DNA of 64,000 nucleotides from Streptomyces chattanoogensis (GCF_001294335.1 NZ_LGKG01000101.1:170008-234007); one strand, 5' to 3'. Counted from the stretch's first letter, positions 9,617 to 22,500 are shown. A program made the numbers and translations. The notes: generated by a model not told the origin, from the letters alone.

Positions 9617-9648
9617 GGCGCCGGATTCCTGCTACGGAGTCCGGCGCC
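9617..9648 (+). terminator. Hairpin terminator of the protease operon
   Basis: GGCGCCGGA (9617-9625) pairs perfectly with TCCGGCGCC (9640-9648) across a 14-base loop, about 70 bases after the stop codon of the anchored protein. There is no T-run, which is common for Streptomyces terminators. Confidence 0.65.
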
Positions 9649-10039
9649 CCCTCACATGAAACACCGCTCCCTGTAGGGCGCTTCGGCGGCCGTATGCCGA
9701 TGGCCATCGGACGGGCTCAGACGACTGACTGGCGCCCTGCCCGGCGTCCCTGCCGGCATGGAGAACCCGGAAGACCCTGGCCGTCGGCACCCGCCAGTCC
9801 ACGAGCACCTGCCGCGCGACGCCACCGTCCTCTCCGACGCGGCGCCCAGGCTCTCCGCCGGCCATCTCACGGGCTAACACAACTGCTGCACGCCCGCGAC
9901 CGCGAGGTGCTCACAGCCATACGCAGCGACGACAGCCCCCGTACGTCCCACGTTCCACGACGCGCCGTGCCGCGGTACTCACTGACGCGACGCTCGCCGC
10001 CGCCCGCAACCGACCTTGGAACGAAGGTGAACTGACCAG
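9649..10039. other. Intergenic, no gene supported
   Basis: A short plus-strand frame from the ATG at about 9759 (39 codons, acidic then Pro-rich) and a minus-strand frame ending at 9652 are open, but neither resembles a known protein or has a strong ribosome site. The last part precedes the isomerase gene. Confidence 0.4.
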
Positions 10040-11050
10040 ATGAAACTCGGCTTCCTCACCGCGTGCCTGCCCAGTCTGTCGCTCGACGAGATCGCCGCCT
10101 GGGCCGCGGAACACGACTACCAGGCGCTGGAGGTGGCCACCTGGCCTGCCACCGGCTCCCGCGACTCGGCAGCCGCCCACCTCGATGTGGCCCGCTTCGG
10201 CGAGGCCGACGCCGACCGGGTGCGTGCGCTCTTCGACCGGCACGGCCTCGAACTGTCGGCCTTCGCGTACTACGAGAACAACCTGCACCCCGACGAGCAC
10301 CGCCGCACCGAGATCGCCGCGCACCTGCGCCACAACATCGATGCCGCCTCCCTGCTCGGCGTGCCGTACGTCGGCACCTTCGTCGGCCGCGACCCCGGCC
10401 GCACCGTCAAGGAGAACATCGCGCTGGCCGAGAAGGAGCTACCGCAACTCGTCGACTACGCGAACGAACGCGGCGTGAAGATCATCATCGAGAACTGCCT
10501 CATGGCGGGGTGGCACCCGGACGGCTACCCGGGCAACCTCGCCTACTCCCCGGAGCTGTGGGAATGGATGTTCTCGCTCGGCCTCTACCTCAACTACAAC
10601 CCCTCGCACCTCATCTGGCAGGGCATCGACCCCGTCGAGGCGCTCCGCCCGTACGTCGACCACATCCCGCACGCGCGGGCCAAGGACACCCAAATCGACC
10701 CGGTGCGCCGGAACCGCCACGGCATCTTCGGCAAGAGCATCGAGCGTGACGACCCGTGGGACGGCAGCTGGTGGCCGCACCGCATCCCCCGACTCAGCGA
10801 CATCGACTGGCGGAGCATCGCCGGCAGCCTCGAGTGGGACGACCCGTGGGACAACGGTTGGTGGCGACACCGCATCCCCGGCCTTGGCGACATTGACTGG
10901 CGGTGCATCGTCGACACCCTCTATGAAGGCGGCTTCACCGGTGTGTTCTCCGTCGAACACGAGGACCCCGTCTGGAGCGGCGATGAGCAGAAGGCCAAAG
11001 ACGGCCTGCGCATCGCCCACCGCACCCTGCGCCCGCTCATCCTCACCTGA
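10040..11050 (+). CDS. Sugar-phosphate isomerase/epimerase (TIM barrel) with internal duplication
   Basis: A 336-residue member of the xylose-isomerase-like TIM-barrel family (AP endonuclease 2 fold). Typical marks are KLGFLTACLPSLSLDEIAAW at the N-terminus, VKIIIENCLMAGWHPDGYPG with the metal-binding Glu, LYLNYNPSHLIWQGIDP with its His, and FSVEHEDPVW with the late His-Glu. The ATG at 10040 is preceded by GAAGGTGAAC. Odd point: a 30-residue block starting near residue 237 occurs twice in a row (DDPWDGSWWPHRIP..., then DDPWDNGWWRHRIP...), so the protein is longer than the usual 305 or so. The duplicated block lies just before the last metal ligand. The substrate is unknown. Confidence 0.85.
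   Translation: MKLGFLTACLPSLSLDEIAAWAAEHDYQALEVATWPATGSRDSAAAHLDVARFGEADADRVRALFDRHGLELSAFAYYENNLHPDEHRRTEIAAHLRHNIDAASLLGVPYVGTFVGRDPGRTVKENIALAEKELPQLVDYANERGVKIIIENCLMAGWHPDGYPGNLAYSPELWEWMFSLGLYLNYNPSHLIWQGIDPVEALRPYVDHIPHARAKDTQIDPVRRNRHGIFGKSIERDDPWDGSWWPHRIPRLSDIDWRSIAGSLEWDDPWDNGWWRHRIPGLGDIDWRCIVDTLYEGGFTGVFSVEHEDPVWSGDEQKAKDGLRIAHRTLRPLILT
10748..10927 (+). repeat. Two tandem 90-bp units inside the isomerase gene
   Basis: Units 10748-10837 and 10838-10927 each encode DDPW(D)xxWWxHRIPxLxDIDWRxI followed by a short helix. They are in frame and clearly similar but not identical, with many third-position differences, so the duplication is not very recent and both copies have kept an open frame. 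Confidence 0.85.
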
Positions 11051-11127
11051 CGCGCAGCTGACGCCCCGCTGACGCTCAGCAGGCATCCGCGACCGCGTCC
11101 ACCCAACTGACCAACGACTCCCCAGCG

Positions 11128-11436
11128 GGCATCGCAGCTCCGAGAGTGCTCAACTGCCGTTGCCATCACGGCCCGTACCCCCCACTGCCGTGCCCCTCGC
11201 ACGGTTGCCGACTGGCCTGGAGGCCATCGCTATGCGTAGACCCCCCACTTTCCGGAAACTCGTTCAACTGCTGATACCCACCGTGGCTGCGGCCGGCCTG
11301 GGGCTCACGATGCTCGCCCCCAACGGCGGGGCGGCACCGGTCGGCACCGAGGCACCCAAGCCGGCCCCGAGGTCGGCCCTCGCCCCCAAGCCCGCGTCCG
11401 CCACCGTGCTCGCCGCCGATCTCGCCGCCGATCTCG
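11128..11436 (+). pseudogene. Truncated second copy of the collagenase 5' end
   Basis: From GCAGCTCCGAGAGTGCTCAA (11130 on) to about 11430 the sequence closely follows the start of the collagenase gene at 6.4-6.1 kb on the other strand, including the same pre-ATG region and signal peptide (RRPPTFRKLVQLLIPTVAAA; LAPNGGAAPVGTEAPKPAPR). Similarity ends after ATVLAADLAADL, where the first copy continues with its Ala-rich linker. No activator or catalytic domain follows. This is the remnant of a paralogous or duplicated collagenase gene in inverted orientation. Confidence 0.85.
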
Positions 11437-12054
11437 CCTGTCTCAGGTCGGGAGCGGGGAATGGCGGTAGACCGTGTCGGTGTCGATACCGGGCAGGGGG
11501 ATGCCCTGGCGGTGCTGGCGGCTTTCTGCACCATGGCGGCAGGACCCGGTCGGGCGCCACAACGCCGTACAGCCATAGGGCCGGGGCGGCGCGGAAGTCG
11601 AAGGTGTGGGGGCAGACCCGAACCGCCTGTGAGTAGGCGAGCCAGCGGCCGACTGAAGAATTCTCTGACCGATCTGGCACCGAGATCGTCGAAGTCCTCA
11701 CGCCACTGGGCCTTTTCCAACCCGCCCCGCCACCGGGTTGGACAAGGCCCAGTGTGTCGCAAAGCGGCCGTCGGCGGCATGCCGGCAGACCCTCCGACGA
11801 CGACCGCCGCTCCACCTACCGCCGCACGGCACACGATGTCCTGTGACCGGCCGCGGCCGGCGGCCGGGAGTCGGCGTGCGGCCGCCGCCACCCCGTCCCA
11901 CGGCGGCACCGGTTCCCACAGGGCGGAACGCGCCGGTCGGCATTGCCCACCTCGCCCGCCACCGCGCCGCGGTGGAGCGGCCACTCCCCCTCGCTCGCCC
12001 GCCTACCTGAGTCCGGGGTTCCGCCAGGTCCTGTCCTCGAACGTAGGCGTCCCG
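11437..12054. other. Unassigned stretch with a long hairpin
   Basis: Both strands have open frames, but none reads as a recognisable protein and several break into one another, suggesting degenerate sequence. A minus-strand stretch near 11690-11480 (EDFDDLGARSVREFF, then VCPHTFDFRAAPALWLYGVV) looks protein-like but is split across frames. The only clear structure is the inverted repeat at 11704-11754. Confidence 0.4.
11704..11754. terminator. Long inverted repeat, probable bidirectional terminator
   Basis: CACTGGGCCTTTTCCAACCC (11704-11723) and GGGTTGGACAAGGCCCAGTG (11735-11754) pair over 20 positions with very few mismatches around an 11-base loop. It lies between the collagenase remnant on the plus strand and the 3' end of the sensor kinase gene on the minus strand, about where a terminator for converging transcripts would be. 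Confidence 0.55.
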
Positions 12055-13551
12055 TCAGGCCGGTTGGCTGGGCGCCCCGGAGGCTGTGCCGGGCGTGGTG
12101 GCGGTGTCGGGGGTGAGGGGGAGTGCGGCGACGAAGTGGGCTCCGGCAGCGGGTGGGGTGTCGTTGAAGGTGAGGGTGCCGCCGTGGTGGTGGGCGATTT
12201 CGCGGGCGATGGCCAGGCCGAGGCCGGTGCCGCCGCTGGTGCGGTTGCGGGAGGCGTCGAGGCGGGTGAACCGCTCGAAGATCCTTTCGCGGTGTTCGGC
12301 CGGAATGCCGGGGCCGTCGTCGCGGACTTCGATCAGGGCGGTGGCGTCGTGCGCGGAGACAGTGACCAGGACTCGGTTGCGGGCGTGGCGCTCGGCGTTG
12401 TCGAGGAGGTTGCGCAGGAGTCGTTCCAGCTGTCGCGCATCGCCTTGGACGGTGGCGTTGCCGCTGACTGAGCAGTCGATCTGGATGGAGGTGGGGGCGT
12501 GCCGGCGTGCCTGTGCGGCTGCTTTCCGGGCCAGGATTCCCAGTTCGACGGGGCGGGGGGCGGGCGGTGTGTGGTTGTCGAGCTCGGCGAGCAGGAGCAG
12601 GTCTTCGGTGAGCTGCTCCAGGCGTTCGGCGTCGCCGAGGGTGTCGCGGATGACGTCGTGCCAGTTCGTGTCGTCGGGGTAGTGCAGGGCCACTTCGAGG
12701 TCTGCGCGCAGCGAGGCCAGCGGCGTACGCAGTTCGTGGGAGGCGTCGGCGGTGAAACGCCGTTGCCGCTCGGCGGCTCGCTCCAGCCGGTCGAGGGTGT
12801 CGTTGGTGGTGGCAGCCAGGCGGGCGATCTCGTCGCGGCGGGGCGGGACGGGGACGCGCAGGCTCAGGTCGCGGCTGGTGATGGTGCGCAGGCGCTGCTG
12901 GATGTCCTCCACGGGGCGCAGGGCCCGTGCGGTGGTGGCCCAGACGATCAGCGCGACCAGGAGGACCGCTGCGGGAATGCCGAGGTACAGCACCTGGTCG
13001 ACGGCGCCGACGGCCGCTTCGGCGTCCCGGGGGGTGACGAGAACGTGCAGGGTGAGGTTCTCGACGGGGGCGGTCGGCCTGCCGTCGAGCAGGCCACGGC
13101 CCCGGAAGGTCGAGGACATCACCCTGAAGTCGCGGTCCGCGAATTCTTCGCTGCCGGGCCGGGCTTCGCTGGTCACCGTGCCGAAGTGGAGGTCCCGCTC
13201 GATGATGACGGTTGGCCCTGGCAGGTCAGGGTGCACACCCAGGGGATCGGGTACGAAGGGCTCCAGGTCGGGGTCGCCTTCGACGAACCGGCCCGTATGG
13301 TCGACGATCACCCACGCGTCGGCGTTCTCGGAGAGGAACTGGTGGCTGTCGGCGCCGCGCTGGTAGCGCTGCTCGATGATGCCCAGGCTGAGGCTGGCTC
13401 GGTTGCGGGCATCGTTCATTTTCGAGGCGTAGACCTCGTGGCGGAGCCACCACGCGCCGACGGTGAAGGCCAGGGCAGCGGTGAGGGCCGCGGCCAGGGC
13501 GGCGCGGAGGCGGATCGGCAGGCGCTTACCGATCATCCGCATACCGATCAC
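12055..13551 (-). CDS. Sensor histidine kinase of a two-component system
   Basis: A 498-residue membrane kinase. There is a first transmembrane helix at about 10-35, an extracellular sensor of about 140 residues, a second helix (VLYLGIPAAVLLVALIVWAT), a HAMP domain (RALRPVEDIQQRLRTI), a HisKA dimerisation domain with phospho-accepting His272 in DASHELRTPLASL, and a HATPase domain with N-box (LLRNLLDNAERHA), DDGPGIP and GGTGLGLAIA. The GTG start overlaps the stop of the response regulator gene (GTGA), so the two are translationally coupled. Family: OmpR/EnvZ-type. The sensed signal cannot be told; the extracellular domain has no obvious ligand motif. Confidence 0.93.
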   Translation of the reverse strand: MIGMRMIGKRLPIRLRAALAAALTAALAFTVGAWWLRHEVYASKMNDARNRASLSLGIIEQRYQRGADSHQFLSENADAWVIVDHTGRFVEGDPDLEPFVPDPLGVHPDLPGPTVIIERDLHFGTVTSEARPGSEEFADRDFRVMSSTFRGRGLLDGRPTAPVENLTLHVLVTPRDAEAAVGAVDQVLYLGIPAAVLLVALIVWATTARALRPVEDIQQRLRTITSRDLSLRVPVPPRRDEIARLAATTNDTLDRLERAAERQRRFTADASHELRTPLASLRADLEVALHYPDDTNWHDVIRDTLGDAERLEQLTEDLLLLAELDNHTPPAPRPVELGILARKAAAQARRHAPTSIQIDCSVSGNATVQGDARQLERLLRNLLDNAERHARNRVLVTVSAHDATALIEVRDDGPGIPAEHRERIFERFTRLDASRNRTSGGTGLGLAIAREIAHHHGGTLTFNDTPPAAGAHFVAALPLTPDTATTPGTASGAPSQPA

Positions 13552-16500
13552 CGGTCATCGTCGACCAGCCGGTAGCCGACGCCACGCACTGTGTGGATGG
13601 TGGAGCGGCCGAACGGGATGTCGATCTTGCGGCGCAGGGCCCTGATATGGACGTCGATGATGTTGCTGGCGGCCTGGTGATGGGCGTCCCAGACCTGTTC
13701 CAGCAGGTCAGCGCGGCTGACCACGTCTCCGGCCCGGAGCCCGAGGTGGGCGAGGACGGCGAATTCCTTGGCCGTGAGCTCGATCTCGGTCTCGCCGCGG
13801 CGGCATCGCCGGGTGGCCGGGTCGAGGTAGAGGTCGCCGATCTGCACGGCAGGCTGGCGGGTGGGTCCGCCGCGGCGGATCAGGGCCCGTAGCCGGGCCA
13901 GGAGCACCACGTAGGAGAACGGCTTGGTCAGGTAGTCGTCCGCCCCGGTGTCGAGGGCCTCGGCCTCGTCGTACTCACCGTTCTTGGCGGTGAGCATCAG
14001 GACCGGGGTGCGGATGTCCTCGCGTCGCAGCTGGTCACAGACGCGGTACCCGTCCAGGCCGGGGAGCATGATGTCCAGGACGATCGCCTGGTAGGGCTGC
14101 TGCCTGGCCATCCACAGGCCGTGGCGGCCGTCATGGCACACATCGACGGCGTAGCCCTCGGACTCCAGGCCGCGACGGAGCACGGAAGCGAGGCGCTCCT
14201 CGTCCTCGACCACCAGTACGCGCATGCCGCAATCGTGCCATGCGCCCCTCTCTCCACATGAAGATCGCTTCATGTGGCTTCATCGCTGCTTCATGCCGGC
14301 TGGCTGACGGTGGACGCCCTGTCCGCGTCCTGCCAGGAGTGCCCGGTGTCCTCCCTCGCCCTGTTCCGCCCTCGCCTCCGCCGCCCGTCCGCGGCCCCGG
14401 TGCTTCCCCGCGGTGGCGAAGTCCAGCGGCGGCGCGTGGGTCGCCCACACCTGCTGGCAGCACTGTTCTTCACCGCCTACGCCGCCCTGTCGGTCACCAA
14501 GCACCTCCAGCTCCGCTCCACCGGCTACGACCTGGGCATCTTTGAGCAAGCCGTACGCGCCTACGCCGAGCTACGCACCCCGGTCTCGGAACTCAAGGGC
14601 GCCGGTTACCACCTCCTCGGTGACCACTTCCACCCGATCCTGGCCACCCTTGCCCCGCTCTACCGGCTCTTCCCGACCCCGCTGACCCTCCTCACCGCCC
14701 AGGCCGCGCTGCTCGCCGTGTCCGTCATCCCAGTCACCCGGCTGGCGATCCGCACCACCACCCCACGGCTCGGCACCGCGATCGGCATCGCCTACGGCCT
14801 GTCCTGGGGCCTCCAGAAAGCCGTCGCCTTCGACTTCCACGAAATAGCCTTCGCGGTCCCCCTGCTCGCCTTCTCCTTGGAACACCTGGCCCTGCGCCAG
14901 TGGCGCCCCGCCGCAGCCTGGGCACTCCCACTGATCCTGGTCAAAGAAGATCTGCCACTGACCGTCGCAGCGATCGGCCTCTACATCCTGCTGTCCGGCC
15001 GTCGCCGACTACTGGGTACCGCCGTACTGGCCTACGGCGTGCTGTCCGGCCTGCTGATCGTGCTGGTCGTCATCCCCGCGTTCAGCCCCGACGGCCACTA
15101 CGCCTACCTCCACACCGCCACCCAGGCTACGGGCGGCAATCCCATCACCCGACTGCTCCTGCCGCCGCAGAAACTCGGCACGCTGCTCGCGCTGCTCGCC
15201 CCGACCGCATTCCTGGCCCTGCGCTCACCGCTGATCGTCCTCGCGCTGCCCACCCTCGCCTGGCGCTTCTGGTCGACCACCCCGGCCTATTGGGGGCTGG
15301 ACCACCACTACAGCGCCGTCGTGATGCCCATCATCTTCCTCGCCTTCGCCGACGCACTGGGCAGGCTCAACCGGACCGGACTCGTCACCCGGGCCGTGGC
15401 TGTCAGTGTCGCGGCGAGCCTGCTGGCGCTTCCGTTCCTGCCGCTGCGGGACCTGGCCGGCCCCGCGTGGCGTCCCAGCCCCTGGGCCGGCGCGGCCTGC
15501 GAGGTCATGGCCGCCGTGCCGGACGGTGCCGAAATCGGAGCCGTCAACTACCTCGCTCCGCAGCTCACCTCGCGGGCCCACGTCTACCGGTTCCCGCAGG
15601 CCCTGGACAGCGGCACCAAACCGGAATGGCTGCTGATCAGCGACCCCGCCCGCGGCGGCATGCCGGGCTTCCCATGGGAGCTGCCCCGCCAGCCGGAGAT
15701 TCCTTCACTCGGCTACCGCCTGGTCATGGAGCGATCCGGCATCCAGCTCTACCGGCTCGCCTACCGATGACGGCGGACCCAGGACCGGCAGCACCGCTAT
15801 ACCGCCATCCACCTCACCTCGCCACTCACCAGCACGACCTCCAGGGTGCGCGGCCCCGTGCACGGCCTCTACGCGGAGTGGTGGTCGGGGGATGAGCGTG
15901 ATGCTGCGGTGGCCCTCAGCGCAGGGCGCCCGGGTGGCTCAACCCCCACCGCGCCGCGCGCCTCATGACCGGCTCGGCGGCGTGCCCCTCGGCGGGCTTG
16001 AGCACGTGCGGGCGGGCTGGCAGTCCTGTCCTGCGGTGCAACGGCGAATACCGGCGCCGACGGCGGCTTCGAGCTGCTCTTGCGCTCGGTCCGGTCGGGT
16101 TCGGGGGAGGGAGCGCCCTCGGGCCGGGGCGGCAGCAGCGGGCCGCAGTCCCACTGCTGGAAGATCAACGGCCACCAGAGCCCAGGGATCCGCCCTGGTC
16201 GGCGACCAGGAGGAGGATCGCGACGGGCGCCATGCCACCTGGCAGGCGGCCGATCAGGGTTCCCACCAGCAGGCGGGCGACATACCTCTGGCGAAACAGC
16301 GGACCGGAGCCGTTGTGGGAGCGGCGGGTGGTGGAGGCCAATGCGAACGGGGTGCTTTCCGTGATCGGGTCACCCCTGCGCTCGGGGTGCTAGCGGGAGC
16401 GGGCGGCGCCGGTGGGCGCGGACACTGCGGGGCCGGAGGGAGGCGTCGTGTCGAGTGCCGGCCGCGCGGGAGCGTTGACGAACTGAGGGCGCGGGGTGCG

Positions 16501-19500
16501 GTGCGGTGGCAGGACGGTGATGGTGGCGCCGAGGTCCTCGGCCGCGGAACGGACTTCGCGGGTGAGGAAGTCGAGTTGCCTGTCGAGGGCGTGGAGCCGG
16601 GCGGCGACCTGCCGGCCCTGCGCGGTTTCCAGGGCGTACGCGAACTTGCCACCGTATAGAGGAGTTCCTGCAGGCGGACCATCGGGCCGGCGTCGTATCC
16701 CTGTTGCGTGGCGCTGAGCAGCGCCTCGGAGACATCCCCGGCGGCGCGGGCCTCGACCACGTTCTGGAGCAGCTCTTGCAGGGCCACCTCTGGCGCGGGT
16801 GCTGGGCGGTTGAACCGTGAGGCGTCCGGGCGCAGGACTCCGGGCGGGACTGCTCGCGGCAGCGCCTGCCCAGCCGAGTACTCGTTGAGGTAGTGCCCGA
16901 TCACTTCCCAGCCCGGCGCGTCCGGGTCTCCGGCGAGGGCGATCACGGTTGAGGTGTCGTCCTTGGCCAGGTAGGCGAGTGTGATGCGTCGGCCGTCGGC
17001 CGCGTACCACGACTCGATCAGGTTCAGCTCGCCCCGTCGCTGCGCGGCCTGGGCCATCTCGGTCCACAGCTGACGTTCCCCGTCGGTCAGCTCGGGTTCG
17101 CGCTGGTAGTGCTGGTCGGCGAGGTCGGCGAGGTCGGCGGCGAGGGAATCGAGCAGGGCTCGCAAGCGGTTGACCCCAAGGGCCGGCCGATAGCCCCGGA
17201 CCAGACCATCCTCCGTTGTGCGGATCTCCATGAGGTTCACAGGTTCTCGAGGTGGGCGGACACGGTGGAGGTCGGGGTGTGCACGATGGTGTCGAACGCC
17301 TCCAGGACAGGGGTATGCAGGTAGGCGCTCTGTATCCGGATGCGGTCGGGGCCCGGAGCGAGGCCGACGCTCCCACCGGCCTCCCGGCGGGCCTGCTGAA
17401 GGTCTGCGATGCTGAGCCGGAGTTCGGCCTCGGCGAAGGCGGCTTCGATGCTGCCCGGCTCGGGCGGCTCCAGCGCCGTGGCCTCGATGGTGAAACCGAA
17501 GCGCGCGTTCTCGTCACGCGGCATGTCCGCGGTGTGACCGGTGGTACTCGTCAGGCCGAGGGCGACGTAGTCGTCCCCGAGTGCGCGGTGCAGGTGCTGT
17601 CCCATGGGGAGCCCGGTGAGGTGGCCATTGAAGGAGACCGGCGTTTTCTGGATGTGGGCGTTGTGCGCCACCAGTACGACGCGGGCCCCCGGTTCGAGGC
17701 GCTCGAGGTGCCACAGGACCGACTCTGCCATGTAGACATCCCGGGCCGAGGTGTCGGCGGTCAGCCCCTTGCCGACGAAGAGATCGGCCATGGCGCGGAA
17801 GGTGTAGTCGGCGTAGCAGGCGCCTTCGAGGCGGCGCAGGGCGATGTCGTAGCCGTGCTGGTCGCTACGGGAGACATACAGCGGTTCGAGGGAGCGGAAC
17901 CGGATGAGCAGGCGCGTCAGGGTCGCGGTGAGGGTGTCCTGTTCAGTGGTGGACAGGCGCGCCCACGCGGGCGCGGCATCGGCAGCCGAGCCGCGGGCGA
18001 ACGATTCAGCGATCTGCAGCGCGGTCTGGAGCGCGGGCAGGGTTTCGGGGTCGACCTGGCGCAGGTAGTCGGCGACCGGGGCCAGGGCGGGAAGCAGGGA
18101 TCCGCCGGCCGCGGGGATGTCGATGCCGGCGAAGCGCACTGGTGGTGAGGCGGTGCGGTTGTGCCGGCGGATCCAGCGCAGCGGTTCGTCCACGCCCACG
18201 GGGATCGCGGCGGCGAGGTGGGCCGACAGTTCGTCGTCCGTTCCGTCCGCCTGAGCCCAGGCGTCGAGCGGGATGCCTTCGCTGAAGCCGTATTCGAAGG
18301 CCAGGGCAGTGAAGCCGCAGCGTTCGACGAGGAACCGCAGGATGCGCTCGCGCATGAGGGCGAACTCGTCGATGAAGTGGGAACTTTCGCCGACCGCGAC
18401 GACGCGGGCAGCGCCGACGATGGCGCGCAGCGGCTCCAGTTCATCGAGCGGCGCCTCGGGGTCGAGGTGGGTGAGGGGGACGGCGTGGGTGCGCAGCCAG
18501 TCGGCGAACGGGTTGTGGGGCGGCGAAGCAGGCATGCTGTCAGCTCGATTCCGGAGTGCTGGAAAACTGAAACGGGAGTCGCAGGGTTCGTGGGTCGTCG
18601 AATGCCATCCGGAGAGTGGGCAGCAACCCGCGAGTCAGGGGCCGGGTCTTCTGTTGTTACAACGTGTAGGCCAGCGTGAGTTCTTGATACGTGCGCTCCA
18701 TGGCGCGACCGGCGATCCCGGCGAGTTCGCCCGTCCCGGAGTTCGGGACGATGCTTCCCTCGCTGCTCTGGTCGGCTCCGTCGGCGACTCCCCAGTGCTG
18801 GATGACGAAGGTGCCCTGGCGGCCGTCGAGGGTGCCTTCGATGCGCTCCGAGGCGACGTACCCACCGCCGGCGCTGCCTTGAGCCGTGAGCACCTCGGCG
18901 ACACCTCGCCCTTCGATCACGCCCTGGTAGTGCTTTCGGATCGTGACCCGGGTCAGTTTGGGGCCGTCGGCGCGCTCGTCGTAGACGCTCTCGTCGTACT
19001 CGACGATCTTGAAGGTGGCCTTGACGGTGCGTTCCACCTGCTGGTGGGTCATGATGGCTCGATTCTGGGATGTGGGGACGGTGACGTGCGGGGAAGCGAG
19101 TGGATCACCGGAGCGGGGGCGCGGCTTTCTCCAGGTCGTCGATGCTGCCGGACATGATCGTGCGGACATGTTCGGTGAGGTGCTGAAGCGGCCAGTCCCA
19201 CCAGGCCAGGGCAAGGAGGCGGGCAGTGTCGGCGTCGCTGTAGCGGCGGCGGATGAGGCGGGCGGGGTTGCCGCCGACGATGCCGTAGTCGGGGACGTCC
19301 TCGACGACGACGGAGCCGGAGGCGATGATCGCTCCGTGACCGATCCGGACCCCGGGCATCACCGTGGCCCGGTAGCCGAACCAGACGTCATGGCCCACCA
19401 CCGTGTCCCCTCGTCCGGCCAGACCGGTGATCAGGTCGAAGTGCTCGGACCAGGAACCACCCATGATCGGGAAGGGGAACGTCGAGGGGCCGTCCATGCG

Positions 19501-22500
19501 GTGGTTGGCGCCGTTCATGATGAACCGCACACCCTCGCCCAGCGCGCAGAACTTCCCGATGACCAGCCTTTCCGGCCCGTAGTGGTAGAGCACGTTGCGG
19601 GTCTCGAAGGCGGTCGGGTCATCAGGGTCGTCGTAGTAGGAGAAGTCTCCGACCTCGATCAGCGGCGAGGTGATCAGCGGCTTGAGCAGCACCACCCGCG
19701 GCTGCTGGGGCATGGGATGTACCACGGTCGGGTCGGCGGGAACAGGAGACATCACGAAGTGCTTCCTTGCTGTGGGAATGACGGTTGGCGTGGAGGATGT
19801 CGGGCCGTGGTGAAAGACGTGGCATTCATGCGCATGGCCAGCTGGCGTGGTGTCGCCCCCGGCTTCGCGCGGAGTGGTCAGGCAGGGTCGGAAGGGGTGG
19901 GAGGGGTGGAAGGGGTGGCCCACTCCACGAACTGGATGACAACTCCGTTCGGATCCTTGATCTGGAACAGCCGCTCACCCCAGGGCTCTTCACGCAGTGG
20001 CATGGTGATGTCGACACCCTCGGCGACGGCCTGCTCGGCATAGCCGAGGTGGCTGGTGAAGAACCGCTGGGACGCGGCGACGTCGTCGACGGTGAGCGAG
20101 ACGGTGGATGCGGTGATCTGCAAGGCGGTTCTCCTCATGGATTCTTCGCGGGGCCTGTCGCCGCTGGTGGGCGAGGCGGTCGGGCGTGATCGTCGGTGGG
20201 GCGGGTCAGTGGCCGCCGCGTTTCGCGGCAGGCTGCGCGTGGCGGTCGGATCGTCGGGCACAGGCGGCATCCGCGCCGGAAACGTCAGGCATCGGTGATC
20301 GGCTGTCGTCCTCAGGGAGTGCCGAACCAACCGCTGAGCGCTTCTCGCAGCGCGGGTACGGCGCTGTCGGCTGGTTCGTCGATGGTCGCCGCCCAGGCGA
20401 TGTGGGCGTCCGGGCGGATCAGCAGGGCGTCGGTCGGCCGATCGTCGGTTCTGGCGGTGTGGACCTCGACGCGCTCTTGCCATTCCTGGGCGGTCCCGCG
20501 GAGCTCCGGGCGGTCGGCGAGGTCCAGGAAGAGGGGTCGTGCAGTGTGCATGAGTTCGGCCACGCTGGTGGTGCCCTGGCCGGTGTGCAGCGTGAGGTCG
20601 GCTGCGAAGGTGCCCGCCAACGTGTGCTGGTGGGCGCCGGGCATCGGGTAGCGGATGTCGGATCCGGCGACGAGAGCTCCCATACGGCGCAACGGCTGCT
20701 CGTCCACGAGCAGTTCCTGGAGGACCTCGCGAAGCGCTTCGGCGGCCGGGTCGTGTCCGCGCCGCAGCGCCACCTGGGCTTGGGTGTGCAGCATGGTGCG
20801 GGCCCCGGCGAGATGGCGTTCGTCGTGGTAGGTGTCCAGCAGACCGGTCGGTGCCCAGCCGTGGACGTCGGCGGCCAGCTTCCAGGCCAGGTTGACCGCG
20901 TCGAGCAGGCCGGCGTTGAGTGCCACGCCGGTGGCGGGGAACAGATGCGCCGCATCGCCGGCCAGCAGGATCCGTCCGTCCCGGTAGCGCTCGGCCTGCC
21001 GGGCCTTGAAGGTGAACCGCGACAGCCGAAGCGGTTCCCCCAAGGGCAGGTCCGCGCCGAGCACGCGGCGGATGCTGCCCTGAAGTTCGGCCACGGTCAT
21101 GGGGATGTCGTCGTCGTATTCGGTGCTCTCGTCTTCGATGGTGTAGAGGGAGACGACCTTGGAGTCCGGCGACGCACCGAGCCCGAACAGCCCCTGGCCG
21201 GTCCGAGTGAAACCGGCGCGGATCGCACCGAAACCGGGAACGTCGAGATCGCCGCTACCGAGCACGGTCACCGTGTCGGGCAAGGCGATCTGGGCCAGCC
21301 GGTTGACTTCCGGGTAGGTGGTGCCGGGGAACGGTATGCCGGCCCGATCGCGGACCCGGCTGCGTGCACCGTCGCACCCCACCAGGTAGCGGCCGGTCAC
21401 CCGGTACGGCCCGTCCGGGCCACGCACATCCACGATCACTGCGGCGTTGTCCTGGCTCACCCCGGCCACCTCGTGTCCACGGCGGACGTCGGCACCGAGT
21501 TCGCCGGTGCGCTCCTCGAGCAGTCGCTCAAGCCGAGGTTGCGGCAGCGGGAGGGCGTGCATCGGCGGATCCGTCAGCCGGGTGAGGTCCAGATGCACAC
21601 CGCCGAACGGGAACCGGGGAGCCGGGAGGGGGTCGGTGCAGGCCGCCGCGAAGCGCTTCAACAAGCCGCGGTATCGCAGCAGTTGGAGGATCTGCCCGCC
21701 GAGGCCACCGGCCTTGGGGGTGTTCCGGCGCTGCGGCGCTCGCTCCAGCACCAGCGGTCGCACACCGGCCAAACGCAGTTCAGCGGCCAACATCAGGCCG
21801 GTCGGGCCGGCGCCCACAACGATCACATCGGCGTCCATCACTGGCCACTTCTCTCGCAGTCTTTCGATGGCTGACTCGGTAGGTTGATCCGCACGGCACG
21901 GCACGGTCCGTGTCGAAATCGGGAGTGTGATCAACAGGCGGCCTTCTGTCAATACGGCACGTGCCGTGCCGCTAGGGTGGTGTCATGACCGATAGCCGCG
22001 CCAGTCGTCACGACAGCCGAACCGAAGCGATCATGAAGGCCGCACTCGACGTGGCCCTGGAAGTCGGCTATGCAAGGCTCAGCATCGAGGCGGTCGCGAC
22101 CAGGGCCGGCGTCGGCAAACACACGGTCTACCGCCGCTGGTGCTCCCGTGGCCTGCTCTTCCTCGACGCGGTCCTCAGCCTGAACACCGAAGGTCTGAGC
22201 CACCCCGACACCGGCGACGTCGTTGCCGACCTGCGCGAGACGATGACCAAGGCCGTCAAGCTGCTGGCCCACCCCCCTTGGGGTCCGCTGTATCGGGCCC
22301 TCATCGGCGAAGCGCAGCACGATCCCGAGGTCGCCGCCGCGCTCAACCGGCGTTTCATCGAGCCGCAGACCGCCGACACCCTGGCACGCCTCAAGGCGGC
22401 CAAGGAGCAGGGGGAAATCGCGCCCGACTTCGACCTCGACCTGGCCTTCGACATCCTGTCCGGCCCTCTGTACTACCGACTCCTGATCACGCAGCAGCCG